From NCBI GenBank assembly GCA_943787675.1, contig CALSNK010000003.1, forward strand, positions 29,718 through 93,717: a DNA stretch of 64,000 nt, in the 5' to 3' direction. Position 1 is the stretch's first letter; each line of letters starts with the position of its first letter. Positions 45,917 through 55,072 of this stretch are shown piece after piece. Source of the DNA: an uncultured Pseudomonadales bacterium (GTDB lineage: Bacteria > Pseudomonadota > Gammaproteobacteria > Pseudomonadales > Porticoccaceae). The translations under genes and the position numbers were made by a program. The notes under the pieces were generated by a model. It saw only the letters and a program-made list of their open reading frames with translations. It was not told the origin of the DNA and ran no database searches.

Positions 45917-46055
45917 CTCAGTCCCCTTGAGATCGACTCCATGGTTTGCCCTATTTTTAGCGCTGCGGAACTCGCTAGCGCTCAGACAGGTCCTCGCTTC
46001 TTCTAAAAATACGGCAAACCATAGACGGAGCCTAACTGATCCCAAGGGGACTGAG
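45917..46055 (-). repeat. Structured palindromic element, copy A
   Basis: Read on the minus strand: an outer stem (CTCAGTCCCCTTG...CAAGGGGACTGAG), a middle stem (ATGGTTTGCC with GGCAAACCAT, and TATTTTTAG with CTAAAAATA), and a conserved apical part containing CTGTCTGAGCG, AGCGAGTTCCGC and AGCGCT. Weak pairing extends to about 45907 and 46063. It begins 44 bp after oppDF. Copies B (46574-46734) and C (59139-59295) share the apical sequence but have different stem sequences that remain complementary. Confidence 0.85.
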
Positions 46056-46109
46056 TTTTAACTCTGCAAGATGAGCACGTAATTCTTCGACTCACCCAGC
46101 TCACCGGCC

Positions 46110-46169
46110 AGATAACGCTTAAATCAGCGGCGCGGCGAAGCCGCGTCCGACTGCCATTGTTAGTTATAT
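46110..46169 (-). other. attC: Integron attC recombination site
   Basis: A 60-bp imperfect palindrome immediately downstream of the membrane-protein gene at 46160. Read on the minus strand it opens with the core-like site ATATAAC and closes with GTTATCT preceded by AAGC. The arms pair as CAG/CTG, CGG/CCG and CGCGGC/GCCGCG around a TTC loop. Unpaired bases (GG, T, A) all lie on one arm, as the extrahelical bases of attC sites do. GCGGCTTCGCCGC resembles the centre of aadA-type attC sites. The stop codon of the cassette gene sits inside the site, the usual cassette design. Confidence 0.82.
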
Positions 46170-46543
46170 GACTTGTGGATTAGTGTGCCGATAACCCCCC
46201 CAATTGCAAAACTTGGTATTAGCCATACCGGCCAATACCAAAAGAAAGGATTTCGCCCTAACAAAGGAAAGCGATCTCCAGAGAACATCACGGCAAGTAA
46301 GCCTATTCCAAATATAATTCCTATAGCTATCGTGAATTGTAATTTCTTGCTAGATGCAATTAATGCGGAAACAATTCCACCAGAGACCCCCGCAAAGATC
46401 ACTGGCGCTAAGCCCAATATACTCATTCCAGAAAATGGTCCGCCGTAACTTACAATTCCCGCCCAAATCAATACTGCGGCCAGCGGACCCACAATTGAGC
46501 TCGCTATGAATCGCAATTTTTCAACTTGGCTCATGTCATATAA
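46116..46543 (-). mobile_element. Solitary integron gene cassette
   Basis: The cassette runs from the recombination point in GTTATAT (46544-46538) before the gene to the matching point in the attC site (GTTATCT, 46116-46110), about 428 bp. It holds one gene followed directly by attC, the standard cassette architecture. No integrase gene, attI site or second attC was recognised in the window, so this is a stray cassette, probably inserted at a secondary site. Confidence 0.75.
46160..46534 (-). CDS. Cassette-borne four-helix membrane protein, unknown function
   Basis: A 124-residue protein with four hydrophobic helices (SSIVGPLAAVLIWAGIV; ILGLAPVIFAGVSGGIVSALI; FTIAIGIIFGIGLLAVMF; VWLIPSFAIGGVIGTLI) and short charged ends. 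No family is recognised. Small integral membrane proteins are common cargo of integron cassettes. The ATG is ten bases inside the cassette boundary, and the stop codon (TAA at 46160-46162) lies within the attC site. Its sequence is AT-richer than its neighbours, consistent with transfer. Confidence 0.8.
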   Translation of the reverse strand: MSQVEKLRFIASSIVGPLAAVLIWAGIVSYGGPFSGMSILGLAPVIFAGVSGGIVSALIASSKKLQFTIAIGIIFGIGLLAVMFSGDRFPLLGRNPFFWYWPVWLIPSFAIGGVIGTLIHKSYN

Positions 46544-46573
46544 CCCTGTATTTGGTTTAATAGGATCTACAAA

Positions 46574-46734
46574 GGTTCGAGCCTGTCTCGACCATTGGGG
46601 TCAATCAGGCCCCGCTTATGCTGACTGTTATTTTTAGATTGAGTGAGGACCTGTCTGAGCGCCAGCGAGTTCCGCAACGCTAAAAATAACAGTCCGCATG
46701 GGGCCGACCCCAATGGTCGAGACAGGCTCAAACC
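46574..46734 (+). repeat. Structured palindromic element, copy B
   Basis: A near-perfect outer stem (GAGCCTGTCTCGACC... with ...GGTCGAGACAGGCTC) encloses CAGGCCCCGCTTATG pairing with CATGGGGCC, then TGTTATTTTTAG pairing with CTAAAAATAACA. The apical part is GAGGACCTGTCTGAGCGCC with AGCGAGTTCCGCAACGCT. It lies between the start side of the integron cassette and the 3' end of msrA (27 bp away). It is in inverted orientation to copy A. Confidence 0.87.
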
Positions 46735-46760
46735 AGCACCAAACCCCCAAACAAACCAAA

Positions 46761-47387
46761 TCAGCTACAACTAATACCAGTACCACGAAGCCCACAATAA
46801 CCCGCAGGATTCTTAGCCAGATACTGCTGATGATATTCCTCGGCATAATAAAAATGCGGCGCCAACATAATCTCACTGGTAATCTCAGTAAAACCCAACT
46901 CAGCCAACTTAACCTGCACTGACTCAGCCGATGCTGTGGCCTTGGCTAACTGTACCTCATCATGACAATAAATAGCCGAACGGTACTGGCTACCTCTGTC
47001 ATTACCCTGACGCATTCCCTGAGTGGGATCATGGGATTCCCAAAATACCGCCAGCAATTTCTCAAGACTGGTTACCTGAGGATCAAACACCACCAACACA
47101 GCTTCCGTATGACCCGTTAATCCAGAGCAGGCTTCTTCGTAGGTTGGGTTAGGCGTGTGCCCACCCGCATAGCCAACAGCGGTGGTAACCACCCCAGGCT
47201 GCTGCCAAAAACGACGCTCAGCACCCCAGAAACAACCCATGGCAATAACCACAGATTCAAGACCCTCAGCAAAGGGAGCCTGAATGGGTTGGCCTGTAAC
47301 GAAATGCTGGTTAGTAACCGGCATTTCAACGCTACGACCTGGCAGTGCCTGTTCGGCGGTTGGTAGTTCTGGCGTCATTGAAAACAT
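46761..47387 (-). CDS. msrA: Peptide-methionine (S)-S-oxide reductase MsrA
   Basis: A 208-residue enzyme that repairs methionine-S-sulfoxide. The catalytic motif [11 protein letters not shown] has the nucleophilic cysteine. [25 protein letters not shown] and GSQYRSAIY are typical, and C-terminal cysteines ([13 protein letters not shown]) provide resolving residues. It is the long form, with about 45 residues before the GCFWG block, like E. coli MsrA. Same strand as the metZ...leuC block. Confidence 0.95.
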   Translation of the reverse strand: MFSMTPELPTAEQALPGRSVEMPVTNQHFVTGQPIQAPFAEGLESVVIAMGCFWGAERRFWQQPGVVTTAVGYAGGHTPNPTYEEACSGLTGHTEAVLVVFDPQVTSLEKLLAVFWESHDPTQGMRQGNDRGSQYRSAIYCHDEVQLAKATASAESVQVKLAELGFTEITSEIMLAPHFYYAEEYHQQYLAKNPAGYCGLRGTGISCS

Positions 47388-47402
47388 AGTAACCCTATTC
47401 TT

Positions 47403-48588
47403 TTAAAGTGCGCCTAAACCAAGCTCAAGGTCGGCTTTAATATCAATAATATCTTCGAGGCCTACAGCCACGCGAATAAGGCTCTGGCTGATACCAGCAG
47501 CAGCGCGATCTTCGTCAGTTAAGCGGCCATGGGTAGTAGTTGCCGGATGCACGATAGTAGTTTTGGCATCACCCAAGTTGGCCGTGAGCGACAACATTTT
47601 TGTGCTGTCGATAACGCGCCAAGCTTCCTTCTGGCCACCCTCGACACAGAATGAAACAACGCCACCAAAACCGCTCTGTTGCTTTTTGGCCAGCTGCATG
47701 ACCGGGATGATCTTCCAGACCCGCGTAATACACCTTGGTAACCTTGGGGTGAGTATTTAACCAAGTTGCCAATTCTGCAGCGCTGGCTGAATGTGCCTGC
47801 ATACGAATACGCAATGTCTCTAACCCTTTGAGAAATACCCAGGCATTAAAGGCGCTCATGCAGGGGCCAGCTGCGCGCAAAAAGCCCACAACCTTTTCCA
47901 TCAATTCGTGACTGCCCACCACCGCACCGCCAAGGCATCGGCCCTGGCCATCGATATATTTGGTAGCCGAATGGAGCACAATATCTGCGCCCCAGTTCAG
48001 TGGTTTTTGTAAAATTGGTGTGCAGAAACAGTTGTCCACCACAAACAGTGCCTCGGCTTTTTTCGATAGCGCAGCAAGCGCCTCAAGATCAGCAATCTCG
48101 GACAGTGGGTTTGAGGGAGTTTCGCAAAACATCATTTTGGTATTGGGCTGAATAGCATCGGCCCAGGCATTCAGATCAGCCAGCGGCACGTACGTCACTT
48201 CAACACCAAATTTAACAATGTAGTTATTCATCATCACGCGGGTACTGCCAAACACATCTTGGGAGCAAACTACATGATCACCAGACTTGAGCAGCGCCAT
48301 AATGACCGACAGTGCCGCCGCCATTCCAGAAGCCGTAGCAACCGCCTGCTCGCCCTCTTCCATCGCCGCCAGCCGCTCTTCAAAACTGCGTACCGTGGGA
48401 TTCGTGTAGCGAGAATACACATTGCCTTTTAGTTCATTACTAAAATATTTTGCCGCCATTTCAGCATTTTCAAAAACATAGCTCGAGGTCAGAAACATGG
48501 CTTCTGAATGTTCATTTTCATGGGTGCGCTGATAACCGCCACGAATTGCAGTGGTATCCTGTTGCCACTCATCTTCCTGATTAGCCAT
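47403..48588 (-). pseudogene. metZ: O-succinylhomoserine sulfhydrylase, frameshifted as given
   Basis: A PLP enzyme that makes homocysteine directly from O-succinylhomoserine and sulfide. The N-terminal part (from ATG 48588, GAGGAA ribosome site) runs to EDHPGHA and includes the PLP-lysine motif VLHSATKYIDGQGRCLGG. An extra base near 47694 then breaks the frame; the rest, LAKKQQSGFGGVVSF to the end with TANLGDAKTTIVHPATTTHGRL, continues in another frame to 47403. Both halves are well preserved and together give about 394 residues. Its place after purF is the Pseudomonas arrangement. Confidence 0.9.
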
Positions 48589-48662
48589 GTTGTTCCTCGC
48601 TATGTTTCTCTTGATTCTTAACGCTTACTTAATCTTGACGCGTTTTTAAATAGCCTTGCTCG

Positions 48663-50201
48663 TTACTGTAAAGACTGTGAATTATTATTGTGTATACCAA
48701 TAACCTGTCGCTCTCTGGGCGCTCCTGAAGAGTCGACATTGTGCTTGGCGGAATCATTGCGCAGGGCTTCAATACGGTCTAAGTAGGCCCTATCCACATC
48801 GCCAGTAATATAGTTACCGTCAAACACTGAACATTCAAAACGCTTGATACCCTCGGCTCCCTCAGTACCAGAATCAATAAGATCCTGCAGGTCCTGATAG
48901 ATAATCCAGTCGGCGCCAATTAACTCCCCCACTTCTTCATCGGTGCGACCATGAGCAATAAGCTCTGTGGCAGATGGCATATCGATACCATAGACATTGG
49001 GGTAGCGCACGCCGGGGGCCGCTGAGGCCATATATACCTTATTGGCACCGGCATCTCTGGCCATCTGAATAATTTCTTGAGAGGTAGTACCGCGCACAAT
49101 AGAATCATCCACCAGCAATACATTCTTGCCCGCAAATTCTAACTTAACCGCGTTGAGTTTTTGGCGCACCGACTTCTTGCGCTCGGTCTGGCCGGGCATA
49201 ATAAAGGTGCGACCGATATAGCGATTTTTCATAAAGCCTTCACGCAGCTTTACACCCATTCGCTCGGCCATGGCCTGGGCAGAAACACGGCTGGTATCGG
49301 GAATAGGAATAACCACATCAATATCGTGATCGGGTTTTTCGCGCATCAATTTGTCCGCCAACTTCTCACCCATGCGCAGGCGACATTTGTAGACTGAAAT
49401 ATTATCGATTAAAGAATCTGGGCGGGCGAAATAAACATGTTCAAAAATGCAGGGGACTAACTCGTGATTTTTAGCGCACTGCTGTAAATGAATCTGGCCA
49501 GATTTATCCACGAACAGTGCTTCACCCGGAGCTAGGTCACGGATCAATTCAAACCCTAAGCTATCCAGTACCACTGATTCGGAGACCACGGCATATTCAG
49601 TACCGGCTTCGGTTTCACGCTTGCCAAAACACAGCGGGCGAATACCGTAGGCATCGCGAAACGCAAACATGCCGTAGTTGGCAATAAGCCCCACAACGGC
49701 ATAGGCACCGCGACAGCGCTCATGGACATGGGTTACTGCTGCAAAAATATCTTCGCTGGTTGGCTCGAGTTTTCGACGTGACTGGAGTTCATGGGCGAAG
49801 ACATTAAGTAATACTTCAGAATCGGAATCTGTGTTCAGATGGCGTAGATCGTCGCGGAAAATATTGTGGCGCAACTCGGCAGCATTGGTGAGGTTACCGT
49901 TGTGAGCAATACAGATACCATAGGGGGAATTAACATACAGTGGCTGAGCGAGCGCAGGGCCAGAGCTACCCGCGGTGGGATAGCGCACATGACCAATACC
50001 CACGTTGCCCACTAGCCGCAACATATGACGACGATGAAAAACATCCCGCGCTAGGCCTTCGCCTTTGCACTGGTGCAACTCACCATCGGATTCGGTAACA
50101 ATGCCTGCTGCGTCCTGACCGCGATGCTGCAGCATAGTCAGCGCATCGTAAAGGCGCGTATTAACATCTGAAATTCCGGAGATTCCTACTACACCACACA
50201 T
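48663..50201 (-). CDS. purF: Amidophosphoribosyltransferase
   Basis: First committed enzyme of purine synthesis, 512 residues. The N-terminal glutaminase nucleophile is Cys2, exposed after Met removal (MCGVVGISG). [20 protein letters not shown] and the PRPP-binding motif [14 protein letters not shown] are present. It follows cvpA by three bases; the cvpA-purF pair is an operon in most gammaproteobacteria. Confidence 0.97.
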   Translation of the reverse strand: MCGVVGISGISDVNTRLYDALTMLQHRGQDAAGIVTESDGELHQCKGEGLARDVFHRRHMLRLVGNVGIGHVRYPTAGSSGPALAQPLYVNSPYGICIAHNGNLTNAAELRHNIFRDDLRHLNTDSDSEVLLNVFAHELQSRRKLEPTSEDIFAAVTHVHERCRGAYAVVGLIANYGMFAFRDAYGIRPLCFGKRETEAGTEYAVVSESVVLDSLGFELIRDLAPGEALFVDKSGQIHLQQCAKNHELVPCIFEHVYFARPDSLIDNISVYKCRLRMGEKLADKLMREKPDHDIDVVIPIPDTSRVSAQAMAERMGVKLREGFMKNRYIGRTFIMPGQTERKKSVRQKLNAVKLEFAGKNVLLVDDSIVRGTTSQEIIQMARDAGANKVYMASAAPGVRYPNVYGIDMPSATELIAHGRTDEEVGELIGADWIIYQDLQDLIDSGTEGAEGIKRFECSVFDGNYITGDVDRAYLDRIEALRNDSAKHNVDSSGAPRERQVIGIHNNNSQSLQ

Positions 50202-50204
50202 CTG

Positions 50205-50705
50205 CTATATCCAACCCGTAATAAAGTCTTTAACTGCCGTCGCCAGGTCTCTGCCCCAGGCTTCGAAGCCCTGAAACAGCGGAATTAGCGACGACGCCAA
50301 CCACCAGGGATCCTGATTTACCGGCACTGCTTGCGGTAATATTATTACCAGCGCCAAGACAATCAATAGCCCCCTAAACACACCAAAAACCAATCCTAAC
50401 GTCCTGTCGGTGCCGCTCAATCCGGTTGAGCTGACCAGTTTCCCCAATAAAAAATTAACCACGGCACCCAGTAACAATGTGCCTACAAACAAACCACCCC
50501 AGGCGACTAGCTGCCTAATGGATGCCAGGGCAATAAAATTGACCAGCAGATCTGCGGCCGGTTCTTTAAAATTCATGGCCACGGCAAACGCCGCAATCCA
50601 AATAACCAGAGACATCGCTTCTTTAACGAAGCCGCGCACCAAACTAATCAAACCAGAAACACTGATAATGCCAACGATTCCCCAGTCTGCTGTTGCTATG
50701 TCCAT
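50205..50705 (-). CDS. cvpA: CvpA family inner-membrane protein
   Basis: A 166-residue membrane protein with four hydrophobic segments, starting DWGIVGIISVSGLISLVRGFVKEA, the family hallmark. In E. coli it is required for colicin V production and for envelope homeostasis. It lies directly upstream of purF and downstream of the SPOR-domain gene, as is usual. Confidence 0.93.
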   Translation of the reverse strand: MDIATADWGIVGIISVSGLISLVRGFVKEAMSLVIWIAAFAVAMNFKEPAADLLVNFIALASIRQLVAWGGLFVGTLLLGAVVNFLLGKLVSSTGLSGTDRTLGLVFGVFRGLLIVLALVIILPQAVPVNQDPWWLASSLIPLFQGFEAWGRDLATAVKDFITGWI

Positions 50706-50748
50706 TGCTATTAAATCCTGTCCGTTTAAAGCCAGTGTTTATGCGAGC

Positions 50749-51270
50749 TTAGAGTGCGTACTTTAAAACAATCGAATCTGTGTTAAAGGCTGCATCAATT
50801 TTTGACTTGTCCTGCACCGCGCGGCGCTTATCTATTTTAGGACCAACGTACACCCGATAGCGGGTTTGGTTTTTAACCTTGGCACTTTTAACAAACGCTT
50901 TGTAATCGTTTTTGCGCAGCCGATTCATGAATTCATCGGCATTTTTCTTGGTCTCAAAACTACTGACCTGTAATACCCAGGCCTTGGGCAAATCCTCGGC
51001 ACTGAGACCATAAGGTGCCTCACTACTGTCGGTAGCAGGCTTGGAATTATCGATATCGAAGATGGCAGAGAAAAGAGACTTCTTGGGCACCCCGGCTGGG
51101 CGCTCGGCTTTGACGACTTGCACAGATTCTATTTCGGGGGCGGCAGGCAGTTTGCTGGTGCGATCAATTTTAAGCGGGTCAGCAAAATCAAATAGCACCG
51201 GCAATATGATTAAGCCAAGCGCACCCAATACAAGTGCCCCGGCAATTCGCTGTTTTAGACCGTCACTCAC
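50749..51270 (-). CDS. dedD: SPOR domain protein, DedD-like
   Basis: A 173-residue single-pass protein: a short cytoplasmic start, a membrane helix (GALVLGALGLIILPVLFDF), a linker, then a C-terminal SPOR domain (WVLQVSSFETKKNADEFMNRL; YRVYVGPKIDKRRA) that binds denuded peptidoglycan at the division site. The GTG start at 51270 overlaps the end of folC by 8 bp, which indicates translational coupling. Confidence 0.9.
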   Translation of the reverse strand: MSDGLKQRIAGALVLGALGLIILPVLFDFADPLKIDRTSKLPAAPEIESVQVVKAERPAGVPKKSLFSAIFDIDNSKPATDSSEAPYGLSAEDLPKAWVLQVSSFETKKNADEFMNRLRKNDYKAFVKSAKVKNQTRYRVYVGPKIDKRRAVQDKSKIDAAFNTDSIVLKYAL

Positions 51271-52549
51271 TAGAGACCTCTGCCAAAATAATTTTCAACA
51301 CCGCTGCCACCGTATGGAAGGAGCCAAATACAACAATTCTATCTGTGGCTGTTGCCTGTTTGAGCGCACTTAATAGAGCCTGCTCAATAGATTCGCACAA
51401 CCGCCCTGACTGGTCGGCATTGTATAACACTTCGAGCAGAGTTTGACCCTTGCTGGCCCTCGCGGTGTCGCTTATTTGCGCAATAAACCATTCATCCACA
51501 GATTGACTCATGGCCGCGACGATTCCGGTCCAGTCTTTGTCTTCCAACACCGAGGCAATGGCGAGGGTACGCCCTTCTATTGCCGGTAAATTTTGCGCCA
51601 GCGCCCCAGCAGCTGCGGGGTTATGGGCAACATCCAAAATTACTTCAACCCCCTGGTAAGAGAGGGTCTGATGACGGCCAGTTAAGCCCACGGCATCCAG
51701 TGCGTTGCGACTATCCTGTTCGTTCAATGTTATACCGGCTGATAGCAGCGCCTGTAGCGCCAAGGTTTTATTCACCGGTAACAGACCAGATGCAGATAGC
51801 TGATCAAACTGCATAGGACCAGCACTGGAGATCAGCTTGGCACTAAACAAAGGCTCCTCAGAATAGGAAAAATCCCGGCCCATATATAGTGCATCGGCAC
51901 CGGTCGCTGCGATCATCTGTTCAAAACCCTGAGGATAATCCTGTTCGCCAATAAGGAGTGGTCGACTGGCTCGAGCAATACCGATTTTCTCAGCCGCGAT
52001 GGCTTCTCTGGTATCACCCAACCAGTCTTGGTGGTCGAGGGCAATACTGGTAACCACGGCAACATCGGCATCGATGATATTGATCGCATCTAAACGGCCC
52101 CCCAGACCCACTTCCAATAACATCACATCGGGGCTGGCATCTCTAAACACCAGTAGCGCCGCCAAGGTGCCAAACTCAAAATAGGTCAATGAGATATCGC
52201 CACAGACCGCTTCAATCTGTTCAAAAGCCGCCACAATAATGGCGTCTGAGACCGGCTTGCCGGCAAGGCAGATGCGTTCGTTATAGGTTAAAAAATGCGG
52301 GGACGTAACCATGCCTACGGAATAGCCATGCTGTAACAGGAGCGCCTGCATACTGGCGATACAGGAGCCTTTGCCATTGGTGCCGGCAACGGTAATTGCG
52401 ATAGAAGGTTTGGTGTGGGTGTTGTTTGTGACAGTGCTAACTTGAAGTCTTTCCCAAACGGCCCTGACCCTACCCAACCCCAGTTCTATTTCACTGGGGT
52501 GTCTGCTCTCCAGCAGGGTCAACCATTCCGCTAAACAGCGGTTAGGCAT
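51263..52549 (-). CDS. folC: Bifunctional folylpolyglutamate/dihydrofolate synthase
   Basis: Adds glutamate to dihydropteroate and folates. The P-loop is [13 protein letters not shown], followed by [12 protein letters not shown] and [12 protein letters not shown], with [13 protein letters not shown] in the C-terminal domain. About 428 residues from ATG 52549, which overlaps the end of accD by 8 bp; ATG 52567 is an alternative that adds six residues. Confidence 0.95.
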   Translation of the reverse strand: MPNRCLAEWLTLLESRHPSEIELGLGRVRAVWERLQVSTVTNNTHTKPSIAITVAGTNGKGSCIASMQALLLQHGYSVGMVTSPHFLTYNERICLAGKPVSDAIIVAAFEQIEAVCGDISLTYFEFGTLAALLVFRDASPDVMLLEVGLGGRLDAINIIDADVAVVTSIALDHQDWLGDTREAIAAEKIGIARASRPLLIGEQDYPQGFEQMIAATGADALYMGRDFSYSEEPLFSAKLISSAGPMQFDQLSASGLLPVNKTLALQALLSAGITLNEQDSRNALDAVGLTGRHQTLSYQGVEVILDVAHNPAAAGALAQNLPAIEGRTLAIASVLEDKDWTGIVAAMSQSVDEWFIAQISDTARASKGQTLLEVLYNADQSGRLCESIEQALLSALKQATATDRIVVFGSFHTVAAVLKIILAEVSSE

Positions 52550-53411
52550 CGACAGGTTCTGGCACATCGATCAACTTAGACAGGATGGAACCAAGACGGT
52601 CACGCATCTGGTGGCGAGAAATAATCATATCAATATGACCTTTCTCCAACAAAAATTCACTGCGTTGAAAGCCCTTGGGCAGCTTCTGACGGATAGTCTG
52701 CTCAATAATATTAGGACCCGCAAAACCGGCACGGGCGCCTGGCTCTGCAACATTTAAGTCGCCTAACATAGCCAAACTCGCCGAAACACCACCATAAACT
52801 GGGTCGGTCATCACGGAAATATAGGGTACGCCTGCGGCACTTAAACGCTCAAGAACTGCACTGGTTTTAGCCATCTGCATCAACGAGATCAAGGCTTCCT
52901 GCATACGCGCTCCGCCAGTGGCAGAGAAACAAATAAACGGACGTCTTTCAGCCAGCGCCAAGTTAGCCGCGCGGGTGAATTTCTCGCCCACTGCATAACC
53001 CATAGAGCCACCATGAAAGGCAAATTCGAAGGCGACAGCCACCACAGGTAGACCCTTAACACTGCCACTCATGGCAATAAGTGCGTCTTTTTCACCGGTT
53101 TTTTTCTGTGCTTCGGTCAGGCGATCTTTGTACTTTTTAACGTCGCGAAACTTGAGACGGTCAATGGCGACAACATCTTCAGCCACCTCTGTACGGCCCT
53201 GCTCATCGAGGAATACATCCAGGCGACGACGCGCACCGATACGCATATGGTGCTCACATTTTGGGCACACATCGAGATTGCGTTCTAATTCGGGTCGGTA
53301 CAGCGGAGAGGTACATTTAGGACATTTTTTCCATAGCCCTTCGGGCACGGAATTTGACCGCTCAGCACTGCTTGAGGGTCCCTTAGGTCTAATTTTGTTC
53401 AGCCAGTTCAT
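52542..53411 (-). CDS. accD: Acetyl-CoA carboxylase carboxyltransferase subunit beta
   Basis: A 289-residue subunit that, with AccA, transfers CO2 from carboxybiotin to acetyl-CoA, giving malonyl-CoA. The N-terminal zinc ribbon (KCPKCTSPL, then CPKCEHHM) and the [24 protein letters not shown] oxyanion region are visible. ATG 53411 has AAGGGA upstream. Part of the conserved trpF-accD-folC block. Confidence 0.96.
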   Translation of the reverse strand: MNWLNKIRPKGPSSSAERSNSVPEGLWKKCPKCTSPLYRPELERNLDVCPKCEHHMRIGARRRLDVFLDEQGRTEVAEDVVAIDRLKFRDVKKYKDRLTEAQKKTGEKDALIAMSGSVKGLPVVAVAFEFAFHGGSMGYAVGEKFTRAANLALAERRPFICFSATGGARMQEALISLMQMAKTSAVLERLSAAGVPYISVMTDPVYGGVSASLAMLGDLNVAEPGARAGFAGPNIIEQTIRQKLPKGFQRSEFLLEKGHIDMIISRHQMRDRLGSILSKLIDVPEPVDA

Positions 53412-53555
53412 CTATTTCCCTTCAGCTAGCCTATTACTACAGCTGGTACGTGAAACGCTACATTGCTAGAAGGGTCCAGACCGCTACTAGCTAGAAAGCC
53501 GCATTCTAACATGACAATTTCATGATGGATAAGGCCTGCACCATTTATTTACTAA

Positions 53556-54185
53556 CTATATAACTATAGCCGCTTCTTTAGCATTGCGGATAAAAGCCCT
53601 CACCTTGGCTTGGTCTTTAATGCCCGGGGAGGATTCCACCCCGCCACTCACATCCGCAATATCCGGCTTCACCAAACGCACCGCCTCGGCAACATTGTCT
53701 GGGGTCAGACCTCCAGCCAATATCAGCGGATAATCGGTGTTCGCTGGCAGGCGACTCCAGTCGAACTGATGGCCCGTGCCACCGTACTGATCTTCAACCC
53801 AGGCATCGAATAAAAAACCGCCCTCGGCCCTATAGGCACTGACCTCAGCATCAATATTCAGGCCTTCACGCATGCGAATAGCACGAATAAATGGCACCTT
53901 AAACTGCTGACAAAACTCAGGGCTTTCATCCCCATGAAACTGCAGTAAGTCCGGCTTTACCTGTGCAATAACCTCAAGCACCAGAGCCTCGTCGGCATTC
54001 ACCAGTAACACCACACATTGGGTGTCGGGGCCAATCACCTTCCGAATCTTTGCCGCCTGCTGCACATCGACGTATCGAGAACTTTTTGCATAGACCACCA
54101 GCCCCAAAAGATCGGCGCCAGCAGCCTGGGCCATAAGCGCCTGCTCTGGAGAAGTGATACCACATATTTTTACACGTACTGACAT
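53556..54185 (-). CDS. trpF: Phosphoribosylanthranilate isomerase
   Basis: A 209-residue TIM-barrel enzyme of tryptophan synthesis. The N-terminal RVKICGITSPEQALMAQAAGADLLG holds the catalytic cysteine, with LLQFHGDESPEFCQQF in the middle and ADVSGGVESSPGIKD, the catalytic aspartate and phosphate site, near the end. It lies between truA and accD; no other trp genes are nearby, as usual for this block. Confidence 0.96.
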   Translation of the reverse strand: MSVRVKICGITSPEQALMAQAAGADLLGLVVYAKSSRYVDVQQAAKIRKVIGPDTQCVVLLVNADEALVLEVIAQVKPDLLQFHGDESPEFCQQFKVPFIRAIRMREGLNIDAEVSAYRAEGGFLFDAWVEDQYGGTGHQFDWSRLPANTDYPLILAGGLTPDNVAEAVRLVKPDIADVSGGVESSPGIKDQAKVRAFIRNAKEAAIVI

Positions 54186-54200
54186 GGCGTTAAGTCTACT

Positions 54201-55070
54201 CTAACTATCGTGGGAAAGTTGATCGGGCAAAAATAACGGCCCCCGAGGCAAGTTGGGAATACCCAGCTCTTTAGGATAGCCCACATTAACTAGATACAAA
54301 CCATTGGGCGCTGCGGTCGCTGCACTTTTACAGCGATTGCCCTCGGCCAGAAGCTTCTTAATCCAGCCCGGCTCTTGACGGCCAAACCCCACTTCCATTA
54401 ACGAACCAATAATATTGCGCACCATATGCAGCACAAAGGCATTGGCCGTCACTTCAAACACCAGTAACTGCCCAAGCGGATAAATATTGGCGCTGGTTAC
54501 ATTGCGAAATGGCGATATCGACTGACAGCCTGCACCGCGAAATGCCGAAAAGTCTTGCTCCCCAAGTAGATGCGCGCAGGCCAGTTGCATGGCAGCCGCA
54601 TTTAACGGATACCTCACCCAGGTAACACCCTGAGAGAAGATGCCAGGACGGGCTTCCGAGGAGGCAATTACATAGCGATAGGTGCGCTCTGTGGCACTAA
54701 ATCGAGCATGAAACCCCTGCTCTACCTGATCCGCCCAGACCAGGGAAATACTATCGGGAAGTTGGCTATTGGCGCCCTTGACCCAGTTGCGGCCGGTGCG
54801 ATCGGCCGCTGTATCAAAATGCACCACCTGATGGCTGGCATGGACCGCGCTGTCGGTGCGCCCTGCACAGCTAACCACTAGGGGACTGTTGGCAACATAG
54901 CTCAGTGCGCGCTCTATTTCGGCCTGTACCGAGGGGCTGTGCTTCTGTTTTTGAAAGCCACAAAAAGCACTGCCGTCGTATTGAACGACGGCAGCATAGC
55001 GTTTGATTCCTTGGGGAAGACTCTGGTCTTCGGGAATCTTACAATTTGGGGTATAGACCCATTCAGACAC
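54201..55070 (-). CDS. truA: tRNA pseudouridine(38-40) synthase TruA
   Basis: A 289-residue enzyme that converts U38-U40 of the tRNA anticodon stem to pseudouridine. The catalytic aspartate is in CAGRTDSAVHA, with VQYDGSAFCGFQKQ at the start and HMVRNIIGSLMEVG near the end. The start is GTG at 55070, three bases after the fimV stop, with GGAGAG inside the fimV end as ribosome site. The first about 22 residues are a lineage-specific extension. Confidence 0.95.
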   Translation of the reverse strand: MSEWVYTPNCKIPEDQSLPQGIKRYAAVVQYDGSAFCGFQKQKHSPSVQAEIERALSYVANSPLVVSCAGRTDSAVHASHQVVHFDTAADRTGRNWVKGANSQLPDSISLVWADQVEQGFHARFSATERTYRYVIASSEARPGIFSQGVTWVRYPLNAAAMQLACAHLLGEQDFSAFRGAGCQSISPFRNVTSANIYPLGQLLVFEVTANAFVLHMVRNIIGSLMEVGFGRQEPGWIKKLLAEGNRCKSAATAAPNGLYLVNVGYPKELGIPNLPRGPLFLPDQLSHDS

Positions 55071-55072
55071 GT

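Noticed and set aside
46574..46595. GGTTCGAGCC resembling a tRNA T-arm
   Set aside because: There is no acceptor, D or anticodon arm around it; the motif belongs to the outer stem of structured copy B.
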